64,000 nt of DNA from Aphelocoma coerulescens (Eukaryota > Chordata > Aves > Passeriformes > Corvidae). Positions 14,477 through 27,400 of this stretch are shown in pieces. Each line of letters opens with the position of its first letter. The stretch's first letter is position 1. Location: NCBI RefSeq assembly GCF_041296385.1, contig NC_091016.1:19009497-19073496 (forward strand). Direction: 5' to 3'. Position numbers and translations under genes: made by a program. Below the pieces are notes generated by a model, which searched no databases, was not told the DNA's origin, and worked only from the letters and a program-made list of their open reading frames with translations.

Positions 14477-15042
14477 TGTGCTGGTTTTAACTGGGCTAGA
14501 GTTGATTTCCTTTACAGTGTCTGGTAGAGGGCTATAGTTTGGATTTGTGCTGAAAACAGTGTTGATAAAAGAGAGATGTTTTTGGTATTGTTTAGCAGAA
14601 TTTGCACACAGTCAAGGCCTTTTCTGCTCCTCACCCCACCCCAGCAGTGAGCAGGCTGGGGGTGCACAAGGAGCTGGGAGGGGACACAGCCAGGACAGCT
14701 GACCCCCACTGACCAAGGGGACATTCCACACCATGGGGCGTCATGTTCAGCATATAAAGCTGGGGGAAGAAGGAGGAAGGGGGGGATGTTTGGAGTTGCT
14801 GTTTTCCCCAGTAACTGCTATGTGTGATGGAGCCTTTCTTTCCAGGCTGAACACCTGCCTGCCCATGGGAAGCAAGGAGTTAATTCCTTGGTTTGCCTTC
14901 CTTGTGCACACGCCTTTTGCTTTACCTTTTGAGATGTCTTGTCCTCAACCCATGAGTTTCTTCACTTTCACTCTTCCAGTTGTCTTCCTGATCTGGTGAT
15001 GGGGGGAGTGAGTGAGCTGCCAGCTGCGGTTAGACCGTGACA
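14477..15042 (+). mobile_element. Solo LTR of an endogenous retrovirus (avian ERV-type)
   Basis: It starts TGTGCTGG and ends CCGTGACA, giving TG...CA ends over 566 bases. It has a TATAAAG box at 14753-14759 and purine-rich runs. The flanks GCTAC and GCCAT agree at three of five positions, so any target duplication has decayed. There is no internal retroviral coding sequence. The orientation is sense to the calpain gene, 2.9 kb before the proposed promoter. The family is recognised by general pattern only; no repeat-library search was done. Confidence 0.7.
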
Positions 15043-16899
15043 GCCATGCAGAGCAGCAGTCTACCCTCAGGAAAGCCAGGCAAAGAGGAGATATATGTGT
15101 TTAGTTTAAAATCTATTTCAAAAGAACCCCTGTGTTGTGCAATTTTTTGGGTGTATTTTCATCCCAGGGTAGAGAGGAATAAGATTCACTAAATTCCAAA
15201 AATCTGTGATGCCAAAAATCTGTGGTGCCAGCTGAGACCTCACAAGCCGTGCTGGCTTCACATAAAACCTGGGTTCAACAGCACTTGTTGGTATTTGCTC
15301 TCTGGTGCCAGTACCCCCGGGGAGAGGAAGCTGTTGGTCCTAAGCAAAGGGGCCCTCCTTTATTTGGGCTTTACCAGCCCTGACGTGGTAACTTAACAGT
15401 GTAGAAGCAACTTTGATTTTTCAGTGATCCTTCTGCTGAGGAGTAGATTAAACTGCACATCTACCCTTGGACAGATTAATGTCCTTGCTCTGCAAAAGCA
15501 AACTTCAAGTCAGGGGAATCGTTGGCACCTGCCACAATCTCACAGGGTACCACTAGAAGAAAACACCCCTGCTCTCTCCATGCACAGCCCTGTGCTTTTT
15601 ACTCAAATCCTTCTTTCTTATTTTTTTTTCTTGCAGGTTTCCACAGACACTTAGGATAGCAAATAATCCCAAGGCTCATTACTGCAAATAAATCCCTCAG
15701 CCTTCTGGGTTTCCTACTCTGGAGCCACTGCAAAAATGGACACATCAATACAGCCTTCTGCAGGAAAGCTGGCAATCTCAAAATGGGCTCATGCTGCAAT
15801 AGCTGAAATCTCCTGCCAGGTTGGTGATGGGGCTTTCTAATCAACTTTGCAATGAATATTTCTTAAGTCATGTTAATCCACCATTTAAGCAGAGATATCA
15901 GTTCCAGACAATGAATCACCATACCTGGAGGGGAATATACCTGCCGCTTCCCCAGAGAGGAGGCGATTAACAGCCCGCGTGCTGTCAGATGAGCCAGCAG
16001 CTATGGCATTTATCACCTCACAGCTCCTTTCCTGCAATGAAGGAAATCTTTGCTCCCTGCTTCTGTGCAATCAGCTTTTATTTATGTAGTGGTTATGGAA
16101 AACAGCTCTTAAAGGAAAACTGCACCTGTTTTGCCCTCTGAGGCAGATTTTGCTCTAATTTACATGGATGCATTTCCTGTTAAGAGTCTGCTAAATGTTG
16201 GGCTCTCATGAGGAAATGAATGCCCTTAAATACGAGCAGGCAGAGTGCACTACACAGCTTTTAGACCCACAGAACTATAGTAAACATTGATGAAGAAGAT
16301 GAACTGTCTTTTTCATGAGCACTTTTATGTTCTTATCTCCCATAGCTCCTAGGAACCAGCTGCTATGTGAACTGCTAACATCCCAGCTCAAAGAGACTGC
16401 AGTCCAAACAGAAAGCCTTGTTCTGGGGAAATTCCTGAGCACAGGTGATTGTATGATTGCTTTGGGTAAGTGAAGAACTATGGATTGGTAACTTTTTCTC
16501 ATAATCCCCAAGGTAAACTTTATGAACATTCACTGCAGGGTAACTTTCCTTTTCATGAACAAGCTGTGGTAGCTTGAAAAAGAGAGGGTAATTTCTTGGG
16601 TCTTTGAGTCCCACTCCAGCTCAATGCAGGCTGACTTCTGAGTTAGGTGATATTGCTAATGTCCTTATCCATGTGAATATCTCCAAGGGCCTGGCTCTCC
16701 GGGCATCTGAGCCACTCTGAAGATCTTTTTTGTCTCCAACCACGTGTAATTTTCCTTGCTGCTCCTCGTGCCTGTTGTCTCTGCCCATCTGCTGTGCAGC
16801 TTCAAGAACAGCCTGTCTCCACCTTCTCTCTAACTTTTTGGATAGTTGGAGGCTGCAGTTAGGTGTCCCTCCTGGCTGAGCAGACAAACTCTTTCACTC
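15043..16899. other. Gene-free flank
   Basis: No exon, repeat family or regulatory cluster could be recognised between the solo LTR and the old CR1 piece. Short frames on both strands carry no family motif. Confidence 0.55.
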
Positions 16900-17180
16900 T
16901 CTTCTTTCACACCGTGTGCTCCAGCCCCCTGACCATCCTGGTGTGTGTGTGCTGGACCTGCTGCACTTTCAGTGCCCCTCTTAGGCTGGGCAGCCTCAAA
17001 CTGGGTACAGTACTGCAGATATCATCTCAAAAGTACTGTGCAAAGGGGAAGGGTTCCCTGCCTTGACCCATTGTGCTGCAACTCGTGCAGCCCAGGGTGC
17101 TGGTGGTTTGCTTTATTGCAAGGTTGCATTGTTGTCTCTTGTTCAGGTGGCTGCGTGCCAGGACTTTTACTCAAACACGT
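16900..17180 (-). mobile_element. Old CR1 LINE fragment
   Basis: Diverged but readable CR1 blocks appear in reverse orientation: a GTGCTCCAGCCCC block, a GGTACAGTACTGCAGAT block, a block ending GCAGCCCAGGGTGCTGGTGG and a TTGTTCAGGTGGC block. Neither end is intact. No open frame is kept. The boundaries are approximate. Confidence 0.6.
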
Positions 17181-17862
17181 GTTTGCAGGCTGCAGGAATA
17201 CACTTAGGATTCCTGCCAGGGAATGTGTCCCTGAGAATGTGCTGCCCACATTCCCTTGAATTTTGGGCCTTTTTAGGCTATCTCAGTTTGGTCTCCCAAA
17301 AATAAACATTTCCATATTTTTGCTAGATACTCTTTAATTATTTGGTTTGGGGCTTTAGGATAATGGAGGTCAGTCCCCTCCTAAATATAAGTCCTACTTC
17401 CTCAGGCAGTCCTGGAGGAAATGAGCTGCCCAAGTGAACTGATGTGGAATTTAAGTAAGAGCCCGGTGTAAATGCTAACAGGCATTGGCCTAAAAATATC
17501 TGCTGCTTTTACTGCTGCAGAAAGAATGACATGCACCTCTGATAACTTGTCTTGTGGTGAGTCCTGCCAGGCTGTGCCTGGATCCAGAGTGATTACTGCA
17601 CTTCCTGGTGCTTTGAGGAGGAAAAAAAGATGAGAGGTGCAAATAAACCTGCTTTCCTCTAAGAATAGCTGCAGCTGAAGCCACTGTTGGCCACAGGATG
17701 CTGTCCACAAACGTAACTCGATAGAGAATTCACTGTGCATGGCTAATAGAAGTGTGTGTGTGTGCGTTATCTATCTCTGTGTATTATATTTTCAAGATAT
17801 GATGAAGTCTGTATGAAACTATTACACCCAAGCCGGAATGGCTGTTGAACTTCAGCTTGGTT
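17181..17862. other. Flank upstream of the candidate promoter
   Basis: No coding signal. It includes a short TG run near 17752-17764. Proximal control sites for the calpain gene could lie here, but I can name none with confidence. Confidence 0.45.
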
Positions 17863-17923
17863 GTGTTTACTTAAGGCGTGGCAAAAGCTCCCCTATAAAT
17901 GAGAGCAGGGATAGTGCCAGCCC
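17863..17923 (+). promoter_or_regulatory. Candidate core promoter of the calpain gene (TATA box)
   Basis: A TATAAAT box at 17894-17900 sits about 30 bases before a short exon-like stretch that ends in a good donor. Just upstream are a forkhead-like TGTTTAC and a KLF-like GGCGTGG. The gene's first coding exon opens with a splice acceptor 12 bases before its ATG, so an upstream non-coding exon is required, and this is the best candidate I found. Forkhead and KLF control would suit an epithelial calpain, but that is inference from short motifs. Confidence 0.5.
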
Positions 17924-17970
17924 GTGTGTCTCTGCTGGTGCTGGCTGGAGTTACGCCGGAGGCACTGCAG
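17924..17970 (+). other. CAPN13: Candidate non-coding first exon (5' UTR) of the calpain gene
   Basis: The start is set about 30 bases after the TATA box and the end at the donor CACTGCAG|GTAAAA. There is no ATG inside. Joined to the acceptor at 24207/24208 it would give a 5' UTR of about 59 bases. The intron would be about 6.2 kb and contain a solo LTR. The start is an estimate; RNA 5'-end data would fix it. Confidence 0.45.
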
Positions 17971-20041
17971 GTAAAACATCCCTTTGCTGTGTTATTTAGC
18001 ACAAGATGAAGCAGGTGAAATACAAGTAATAGGGCTGGAAAAGCACCACAGACACATGGAGAGGGATTGCCTTGGAGAGACAGGATAAATTGGAGTCCCT
18101 ATCCTTAATGTTACCTGGAGGGAAAGAAAAGACGAATTTGCCATCCTAGAAAGAGCCTCCTTTGTAAAACGGTAAGTTGTCAGAAGTAATTGGATCAAGT
18201 GGGAGTAGAGCTTCTAAGATGAGGAGGATGCTATAGTTACTGTAGGCTGCTGTTAAATGAGGTAGAAAAAAGGTATCTGGAACTGTCCTATGCTATGTAT
18301 GCAAAACGAGAAGAAAATTGACTTAATAAATAGCCAGAAGGGAGTACTTCACAGGCTGTTTGGAGCAGAAGGTCGTGCAAGATGCCACTGGGAAAGTAAT
18401 CTCCTGGAGGGTTTCCAGAGTGCCTGGCTTTGGTTTTGATTTTCTGTGGTACTCGAGGCTTTCACACATGGTGTGTACAAGGAGCCACTGTCCGTCTGGG
18501 GTTTGGGATGCCCACGTTCTGGTCCTTGCACTGCCTCCTCAGCTTGCTATCTCTGCAGGAGGCTGCTGGCTCTCTCTTTTTTTTTTTCTCTGAATGCAAG
18601 AAGAGAAAATAAACTCACACTTTCCTTCACTATAAGATAATTCTGGAACTGAGTCCCCGAAGTTTTTACAATGCTTCAAGTACATGTATGACGGGATCCT
18701 TGAGGAAAGAATGCTGGCATTACTGTATCATGTATTGTCTATTATGTGGAGATGAAATGTAGCTTAATAATTTGGAGTGTTTGAGAGGAAATGGGGGAAA
18801 AAGGGCTGCTGGCTTTTTGGCTTTTCTGGTACTCTTTGTTGTGTTTGAGAAAATGAGTTGATCTTTTTAAAGTACAGAAACTCAGCTAAGCCAACATGGA
18901 ATGGAAATGTTTTGAGAAAATCAATGGAGAGGAGAAGGTTCAGCTATGAAGTACACATGGTTTCTAATTGCCTATTTCTACTTTCTACTCAGTGAAAAAT
19001 ACCAAAGCCATTGAAGGAAATGATGTCTGTACTGTGACATAAATCTTTATGCGACGTGTAATTAGCTGTCAGTAGGATTTGCCACCATTGAGTACCTGAT
19101 TATAGTAGTGGCTTGACATCTTTCCTGAATGAGAGCTGGAGGGAGACAGGGCACACCTTCACTGCTGCCTTTTAGGCTGTTCAGTGCAGAGAATGGTGGT
19201 TGCCTGGGGCTTCCCCATTAATTTCTGCAGGAGTCACCAACCTTTTTGCCCTGCTATGCTCAGAGACTCCACTTTCCTTCTCATCCCATCCAACTGCCTC
19301 ACTTAATCTCTTTTTAGCCTTCTCTCTGCTTACCTTCTCTCCCTCCTTCTTTGCTGTTTGTCCCTTTCTCAGGGACAGACAGCAAGGATGTCCCTCTGCT
19401 GAGAAGGAAGAGGAACCAAAAAAGAGCAGCAGATGCCAAGTTGGGTGTGATTCCCTTCTCCATTTCAGATAAGTAAGTGTGTTGAAGGAGATCCCAGGAC
19501 TAAGTAAATGTTTGTTCAGCCCCTCCTGAATTACCCCTTCTGAATAATCATTTCTTTCCTTAGTTGAGTGGCAGTCTCTTTGCTTTTCTTTGGAGTTTGA
19601 CAATATGTGTGAACCAGCTTTTGTGAGTGTTTGAAATCCCTCCCTCTCTCCTTGCATCTTGTGGCAGGGAGCAGTCCAAGGGCAACATCTCCGATATCCA
19701 TTCCATTATAACTCTGTCCCTTGAAAGTCTTTCTGGCTCTTGGGGTAAGTAACAGTGAGAAGCTCCCCAAGGAAACAGGCAATATTCAGCTTTAACAGCT
19801 TTTGTCATCTTTGCTGTTGCTGACAGACCCATGAGAGCCACGGGGAAGAGCTGTGGGCAGGATTCAGGACACTGCTAGCCAGGTCCTGACCCCATGGACT
19901 GCCTGCACAGAGGTATGGGTGGGTATAGAACTCATGTGTCTGTGCTGATGAAGATATTCCTGCAAGGGAAAAGTAGTTAACTGTATTATTTTCCTCAATC
20001 TGGTTGCTAATTTAATCCCAGTATGTTAAACAACGTAATTA

Positions 20042-20060
20042 AACACACACACACACACAT
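20042..20060 (+). repeat. (CA)n microsatellite
   Basis: An uninterrupted run of about nine AC units lies in the 5' UTR intron, likely variable in length between individuals. Confidence 0.85.
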
Positions 20061-21900
20061 GCTAAAAACTCTTGTTCTCTGTCAGAAGAGAGGGAATGCG
20101 TGTCAGACCCAGCCTTCAAGCTCTGTTAATTTTAATTTGAGTTTTGGAATTAGTAATCAGTTTTGCTGGAACACTGTTTCAAGAAATAGATCTTAGCATG
20201 CATGGAGCCTGGGCACAGTTTCAAATGAGTATTTGTTAAGAAGCCATTCCCTTGTCGTGTTATGGTACATTACATGAGATTTATTTCCATTGTATTAAAA
20301 AATGCAAACCCAAGGGGAATGCTCTCTCTCCTTGTTGGCCGAGGGTGGTTTTGGAGTTTTTTGTGGGGCTTTTAATTAAAACAATGAGATGCAAAACCAT
20401 GTATTTGTTTAGGCTGTTGTTACCATGCCAGGAGGCTAAGTGAAAGGTGATGAGACTAAGTAAAAAGGGTGTAGGGAGGGGGGAGTGGGGGGGCTGTATC
20501 ACACCTTCATTGTGGCTGAGCTGTATTTTTGACATGTGGGAAGAATTCACAGTACAAACCTGCGGCTTTGCTCTTACTGGAGCCATCTGCTCTATTTGTG
20601 CAGCACCAGGGACATCTCAGATCTACAGATAAGTGTGTTTGGTAGAAAAGAGCCCTTTCATCCACTAAAAAATTAAACAAAAAAGAAAAAAATCAAACAA
20701 GCAAACAACACCAACCGACCAAAAGAGCTATGGCATCTGGTTGCTGGAAAGTGAAACTGGGTGACTTCAGGTTAGAAATTAGTACAGCAAAGTTAATTAA
20801 CTGTTGGTGAGGCTTGCCCAGGGCATGTGGTGGATTTTCCAGTGCTAATTTATGAGAAGGTACGTCTTAAGTGGAAGCCAGGAGCTAGGGGCAGGAATCC
20901 CTGGATCAGGTGTGGTGGCATCCATAATGCAAGATGCCAGAGGAGGACCACAGGGATTCATGCCTTTAAAATTCAACTAATAAAGGGCTTCACCATGGGC
21001 TTCTCTTTTCATAAGAAAAGAGGCAAAAGGGGAAATATGGCTCAGGATAGTTAGTATTTTGGTTTTGTGAGGGCAAGTGGTAATTAAGGGTGAAAACTGG
21101 TGTGGAGCCTGAGTCATGTTTTTATCCAGCAACATGTAATTTTGTGTGACAATAGGAGCTGAAGGAACCAGGAGGCAGGGCAGGCTGCACAACCTTCCTG
21201 CTGCTTCTCTGAACCCTGAAACCCACAAGAGAACCTTTCAGCTGAAAGGAGATCCCCAGGAGGTGGTGCACAGGTGTGTGTCTCTCTGTACATCCATGTG
21301 GCTCTGGGGAGCACACCTGAAAACTTGTGCTCTGCTTGGACAGAACAAATTGCTTTCTTTAAGATCCAGTGCCACTGACCCCTCCAAAAGTGCAGCTTTT
21401 CCTCTTTCTTGTGCCCTTCTCTCACTCCTGTTCTAAAAGCTCTCTCATCCCACAGTCCGGTGTCTCCATAGAAGATGAACTACCTTCCTTTGGAACAAAA
21501 GCAGATCTTTGATGGCAGGAATCCTGCTGTGTTTTTTGATGCCTGTAAGGGACAAAGCCCTCAACAGGAGATTTTGGCTCCTGCATCCATCCAAGCTGTG
21601 CCAGCAGGTGTATTAGCAGGTCTGTTCAGTCCAGGGTTTCACTGTATAGATAAAATGTTCATTTTTCTTAATTAAAGTGCCCCTTTCCTTTAGACACATT
21701 TGTGGAGCAGCTTTTGATGGGATACCCTTCCTTCTCAGACCAGGGTAAGAGAGCAGAGGAGGCTGCTGTTCTGCTAAGTTCTTTATCTCATAGTCTCATA
21801 GCTTTCTTGAAGGCAGGGTTCAAAGGGGGTTCATGATAAAGCCAAGCAGCAACAGCAAACAGCAGGCAGAAAACAGCTGCTTCTTCTAATTCTATATGCT

Positions 21901-23181
21901 TGTCATAGGTTAGCAAGCATAGTCCCAGAAGGGATGTCCTTGCTAAGGGGTGCTTACAGCTTCCTCTGGGACCTGACAGAACCTATCAGCTGGCCAGTTC
22001 GAATATGGACAATTCTTTAAGCCACTTAAAGTTGTGACCGCCTCTGTGATCCACACTTAAGAATAGACAAACTCCCCCCCAAGCTCTCTCTCGTTTCCGG
22101 CGCTGGCACAGGTGGCTGCAGGCCCCGTGTGGGGGCCAGCGGGCCCGGCCAGGCCCTGCTTGGGCCAGGCTGGGCCAGGCCCTGGCCATCCTGGTAGCCA
22201 TGGGCCTGTTCCAGCTGTGGAACCCCCCCCCACTGCCTTGCCGTGGGCAGCCGGAGCAGCTTGGCTCTCCCCCCTCTCCACTGCAATAAGAAAAATTCAA
22301 CATTCCAACTGCAAAGCTGCAAGGCCGAGGTGAGATTAACCCTTTTATTGCTGTGAAGAGCTGAAAACCTGAGGGAAGAGAGAGAGGAGATGCTTAAAGC
22401 TGAAAGTCTGTTGTGAAGCTATGGTAGATCAGAGTATCCTGTTGTAATTTCATGAAGATATGGGGGGTGGAGTGTTCAGCTCGTAAGCAAAAGCACCTGC
22501 GCTGAGATAGGCAGATGCTGACGCAGCTGTAATTTCATGAGAAGTTTGGACAGGGAGAGATGAACCAGATGAGGACTTTTGCTCCAAACGGGAGAGGAGA
22601 AAACCTCAGTTCCTAGAGATGCTCCCAGAGATAGTCCTAAAGATGAAGATGAGGAAGACCCTTTGCTCCCAGGGAAGGAGAAGGGCCTCTGTTTCTTTGT
22701 TTCTGAATGGCTCAACCTTAAAATTGTACCCCAAAAAAACTTCAAGAGTGGACCCTCGAAAGCAGTTGCGGGGAAAGCTGCAAGTCGGGGGAAGGGACTC
22801 ACATGCAAGCAGAGAGACTCCTCTTCCTAAATGGACTGAACAATATTTGGAAGTGGGCGGCTGTCTCGGTGTGATACTGTTTTCATAGCATGAGCAAGAA
22901 GAGACTTCTCTTTCTAAATGGACTGAACAAGGTTATTATGGAAGTGGTAAACAGACTGAACATCTTAAGGGTTGTCTTTTTACATTGTCAGTGGGAGAAG
23001 GGAGGAAGGTGGGGGGAGGAGGAGAGTTCTGAAGGTGGTATAATTTTTTTTTCTTTTCTTCTTTTAGGTCTGTTAATAAACTTCTTTATATTCTTTCAAG
23101 TTGGTGCCTGCTTTGCATTTCTCCTAATTCTTATCTCACAGAAGATAAACAGTAATGAGTATTTTAGACCAAACCACTACA
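21901..23181 (+). mobile_element. Long solo LTR, family A, in the 5' UTR intron
   Basis: It starts TGTCATAGGTTAGC and ends CCACTACA. The flanks ATGCT (21896-21900) and ATACT (23182-23186) agree at four of five positions, like a decayed 5-base target duplication. AATAAA lies at 23075-23080. A GC-rich block lies at about 22080-22260, and there is an internal direct repeat with an 87-base period (22814 and 22901). Its first 300 bases match, inverted, the fragment at 30465-30780. Short open frames inside are not retroviral genes. The full extent is less sure than the 5' end. Confidence 0.65.
22814..22936 (+). repeat. Internal direct repeat in the family A LTR
   Basis: GAGACTCCTCTTCCTAAATG at 22814 and GAGACTTCTCTTTCTAAATG at 22901 are followed in both copies by GACTGAACAA, giving two diverged copies about 87 bases apart. 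This is probably a repeated unit within the LTR's U3 region, which is common in retroviral LTRs. Confidence 0.6.
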
Positions 23182-24207
23182 ATACTCTATCTTCTTTTCT
23201 CACAGAAGTGTGGATTACATTTGTTAATTGACCGATAAGATTAACACATGATTCTAGTTTTCCTTTTTTTAACCTATCCTGGTCTAATTCTAACAGTTGT
23301 AAGCCTTACACAAGTGTTACATAGGTATTACACAGATTTGCATATATAGTTTCTATCAGCTCTTATTGTTCATGGGAACAATCTATCTAAAAAATGTGAA
23401 CAGTACAGTTCTAGCTATATTTTGTCTAAAGTAAAGAAATTCTGTGAAAAGGCAACACTGCTGCAGTAAGAACTGTGTTTAAGGTCTCTGCTGCAGGTCT
23501 TCAATGTTTCAGGCACTTTCTAAGGCACTTAGCATATATTTCTACTAAAAGTTAAAAAATCTGTATTTCTATTTCACTTTGGTGTGACTTCATGTATCTC
23601 AGCTTATCCAAAGGTTTTAATTCAACTCCTGTGCTTTGGCTTCCCTCTGGGCCTGAGCCCAGAGAAGCTTTCACTGCAACACACATTAACAGAGAAAGGT
23701 TTGACCATGCTTCAGACTGGAATACCTGTAGATGCCATGCAATGACTGCCCAGTTTAAACAGCAATTTGAAGTCCTGTGCCCTGGGCACAGCTGTGATAC
23801 CTGGCCAGAAGAGTCCTGGGTACCTCTGGGCATCGTCCCTGCTCACACTCACACTCCCCTGTGTCTGCATCTCCTGTTCCATGCCCTGTGCTCGCTTCTA
23901 TTGCAGCTGTACCTCAGTGCTCACACAGCAGCTCACTAACAGCTTTGCTCTCTGTCCTCAGGGAAGACTCCAAATTGAATTTGTAGCACTGACAGCACTG
24001 GTTTAAGATAAACCAGTTGGGATTTGACAACTACTCTTTCCCCATGCATTTCCAGCTAATAAGGATTTTGTCACTGTGGCTGCCCTCAGTTCTGCAAGCT
24101 GCTGCTCCACAATCCTCCTGGTGGGAGGGGGAGGTGTTATCCCACATGTTCCTAATGCACCACTTTCTATCAGGAAACTAATGGCAGTCCCTGTCTCCCC
24201 CTCACAG

Positions 24208-24450
24208 GAAAGGGGCACGATGCTCGCCCCCAGCTCTGCTCCGGTGCAGGGCTGGCAAACCACAGGAGCAACAGGAAGCCTCCAGAACCTGAAGAAGTTT
24301 AACAGCCAGGACTTCAAAGACCTGAAAGCCTTGTGCCTGAGCCAAGGGCTGCTCTTTGAGGATGACACCTTCCCCGCTCACATCAGCTCCATTGGTCCCA
24401 ACCTGCTCCCAAAGGAGAAGCTCTGGCAAATACAATGGAAGAGGCCAACT
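24208..24450 (+). CDS. CAPN13: Calpain coding exon 1 (start codon, N-terminal extension)
   Basis: The acceptor CCCCCTCACAG|GAAAGG lies 12 bases before ATG at 24220. That ATG has A at -3, so I chose it. The donor is CCAACT|GTGAGT, phase 0. It encodes residues 1-77: a short Ser/Gly/Gln-rich leader, then [30 protein letters not shown] and IQWKRPT. This is the calpain N-terminal anchor and the start of protease core PC1, where most calpains read FxDxxFPxxxxSLG...WKRP. In-frame upstream ATGs at 24076 and 24181 would be used only if the exon were not spliced at 24207. The 24220 start is well supported but not proven. Confidence 0.88.
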
Positions 24451-27400
24451 GTGAGTTCCACTTGCTGGGGTTTTACGTAGCACTGCCGCTGAATGGGAGC
24501 AGTGATGGCCAGTGGCTAAAAGCCTTCACTCTGGGGTGGGAGGCCTGTGTTAAGTAGGAAAGTAGACCTCAAAGGGAACACTGGAAGCACACTTGCAAGG
24601 AGGGATCCTTGCTGTGGCATGTGGGGAAAGAAGAAAACCTCTGTAACGTTAGTGATTTCACCAGGTACATTTTTGTAGGAAGCTTGCTTCCACCTGTGAA
24701 CCTGACTAGAACTACTGTTCCCACTTTGATCTGCTTCTAGAGGACTTTGTGCAAACCTGAAAAGTTGTTAAATTCTATTGAAGATCTCTGATTTCTGTAA
24801 TCCAAGCGACTGACTCAGCAATACCTATTTTGAAGTAACTGGGACAAGGCAGGAGATGAAGTACGTTTGTGTGCTGATTCCCAGTTGCAATTTAATAGGC
24901 AGTTATCATCTGGCATATGGAAGTTTAGAATGGGAGGTGGAATCACATGCTCAGCTCTTTTATCCTAGGACCTAATTTAGGAAATCTTCCCATGGTCCAA
25001 CTGCTCTGTATAGCACTGCTGTGTACCATTTGCTGCTGGTGCAGCTCCTGGATTAGCCACGTGCTGCCCTTTTTCTGGGTTTTGCTGAGCACACTGCTAG
25101 TGCCTGGGGCCTTTGGCTTCCCTGGGCTGGGACAAACCAGCTCATCTCCCTGGAGGCAATGCCTCAGGGTGTGGAGACAGTGACTGTGAGACTGTAAAGA
25201 GACAGCACAAAACAACTGGAAATGATTTATTTGGATGGCAGATGCATTAGGGTGGTGAGGGTATGCTGGAGCTTGGCAGCTTGGTGGCCTTGGCACAGCA
25301 GCAGCAAGGCTGTGGCCAGCATGGATGTTGAAACACATGGATCCCAGAAGGGAAGCAGAACAGCCTGCAGAGCTGCTAAATGTGGATGCCTGTGTGGAAA
25401 GGTGGGAAGCACAGCACAAGGCATGGTAGGTGTGGAGATGCTGGGTGCAGATATTTGGGTGTCCTCTGTGAAGGTGCCGTGAAGGGATCATTCTCTTCTG
25501 CAGAAGCTGCTCCTAGCACAGGCTGCATGTCTGTGCTTCTCCTTAGGCAGTTCTCCTTCGAGTCTGTGTCTGGTGAGAGTGCAGCTGGTGCTGTGTTTTT
25601 TACACCAGCACTCTGCTTATGGGTTCAGAGCAGGTGGGAACAATCTCTCTTGAAACGGGAGTTGTAGTAAGAAAGTGACTAAAAAATGCAAAGGAGAGGA
25701 GTTAGTTGCCACTATTTCCAGTCTAAAAGAAAAAATACGATAACTAAGCATTAGACTCACAAAAGACAAACACATATTAGAAAGGACTCTCCAGGGGCAT
25801 TTTAAAGATGAATAAACTGGAACAAAATGTTATTATACAGTTCTGTTAAATACTAACACCCCAGTGCTTTTGCAGAAGAAGGGTGTAGGACTTCAAAAGC
25901 ATACAAAGTGACTTAGAAACCCAAATACCGCTGATTTTGAGGCACCGTGCTGTGGTATGAACATCTATCCTACTCTCATATCCTGAGAGTTTTTTCATGT
26001 GCAAAGGGACTGATGTACCTTGCCAAAAGCAGAATCTGCTGCTGCTAGTGCTTGAAGTTTGTCAGGTGAGGCAGATACTGGAGAATTCCCTTCTATTTTG
26101 CTGAATCCATGAATAGTAAGCTTATGAATAAAAGTTTTTATGGAATTGGTTTCAAAAATTTGCATATGTCCTCTCCATCCCAGCACTTCCCTTCTGAAGA
26201 ATTTTTTTACAGCAGCCAACAATTTTCCAGAGTTTCTTTTTCAGGAAGGAGCAGGATCAAAATCCTTGGCTATGTCAGAGCTCTCCTTCAGAAAATTAAA
26301 CCATATGCTCATGGTCCAGTGTTCATGACATGAACATTGAAAAATCTTTTGTTGTTTTATAGAGGCTAAAGCAGCATCACCAGCTGCTCTTCCATGACAA
26401 GGGACAAAAGTTGAGACTGCTGACTCATCTGGGTCATTTGGAACAGAAACTCAGGATTCCAGTGCTGAAGAATGGCCCATTTTTATTTTTTTTCCCTCAG
26501 TTTGATCTAAATTTTCACCTGTAGATGTTTCCCAACCATGCAGGACTCACCCTGCCAGACAAGATGCAAGATAAAGGGCAGTGGCATCAACTGCCTGAGG
26601 AGACCAACCAGAAATTCTCAAACATCACCACAACAGCCATGCTGTGTCATGGTGACATCAAAGTGTGGCCTCACTTTCCTGACAGAATGAAGCAGTGGTA
26701 GAAGAAGTTGCCAAATCACAGTGGTTTCTTTTCATTTATAGAGCTGCAGAGGTTGAGAGCAAAGGGTCAGGAAGCTGTGTTTTGTGAATTTTGTAAGTCC
26801 TGAAAGGCCAGTGCTGTGTCCAGTTGCCCCTGGGAGTTGGTCCCTCAGGAGGAAGAGGGAGGTATCAAGAGCAGCGGTGCCCCCAACCTGAACTTTTTCA
26901 GCTGGGCACCTTTCACCCATGCAGAAATGTTTGTACAATCTTTGTTCTTAGGTCATTGCACTGCCACCTCTAAGGATATGTGATCCCAGGTGTTTAAGCT
27001 ACCTAAACAACTCAGCCAAGAGATACCCATAATTTCCTCAAGAGAGACTTTTTCCTACCTGAATCCATCTCCCAGAGACTCAGTGCAGTTGTACCCTGCT
27101 GACAAAGCATGGCTGATTTAACCTACATCTGCCTTTTTCTCAGCCTCCACCATTAGCTCCCTCTGACATTAAAATAAATTTGTCTGGAAATGTACCTGTG
27201 ACTGGCATCTTGGTCCTAATAATCTCTTAGCCTCCATTTGCTGTCATGCAGTATCTGGTTATTTAAGTGGTAGATAGCAATTATAACTGCTGTCTTTGTT
27301 CCAGATCCAACCGAGCAGTTGAGCAACATGCTGCTTCTATTTTACCTTGTACATTGTCAAGAGAATTGCCAATTATGCTCAGAGTTTGGAGTCTTCATAT

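Larger units (their letters stand above)
17971..24207 (+). other. Proposed 5' UTR intron
   Basis: From donor GTAAAA to acceptor CCTCACAG. It holds the CA repeat at 20042 and the long LTR at 21901-23181. I see no coding exon. An extra non-coding exon here cannot be excluded. Confidence 0.45.

Noticed and set aside
22579..22888. Two overlapping open frames (83 and 89 codons)
   Set aside because: They lie within the long LTR and resemble no retroviral protein.
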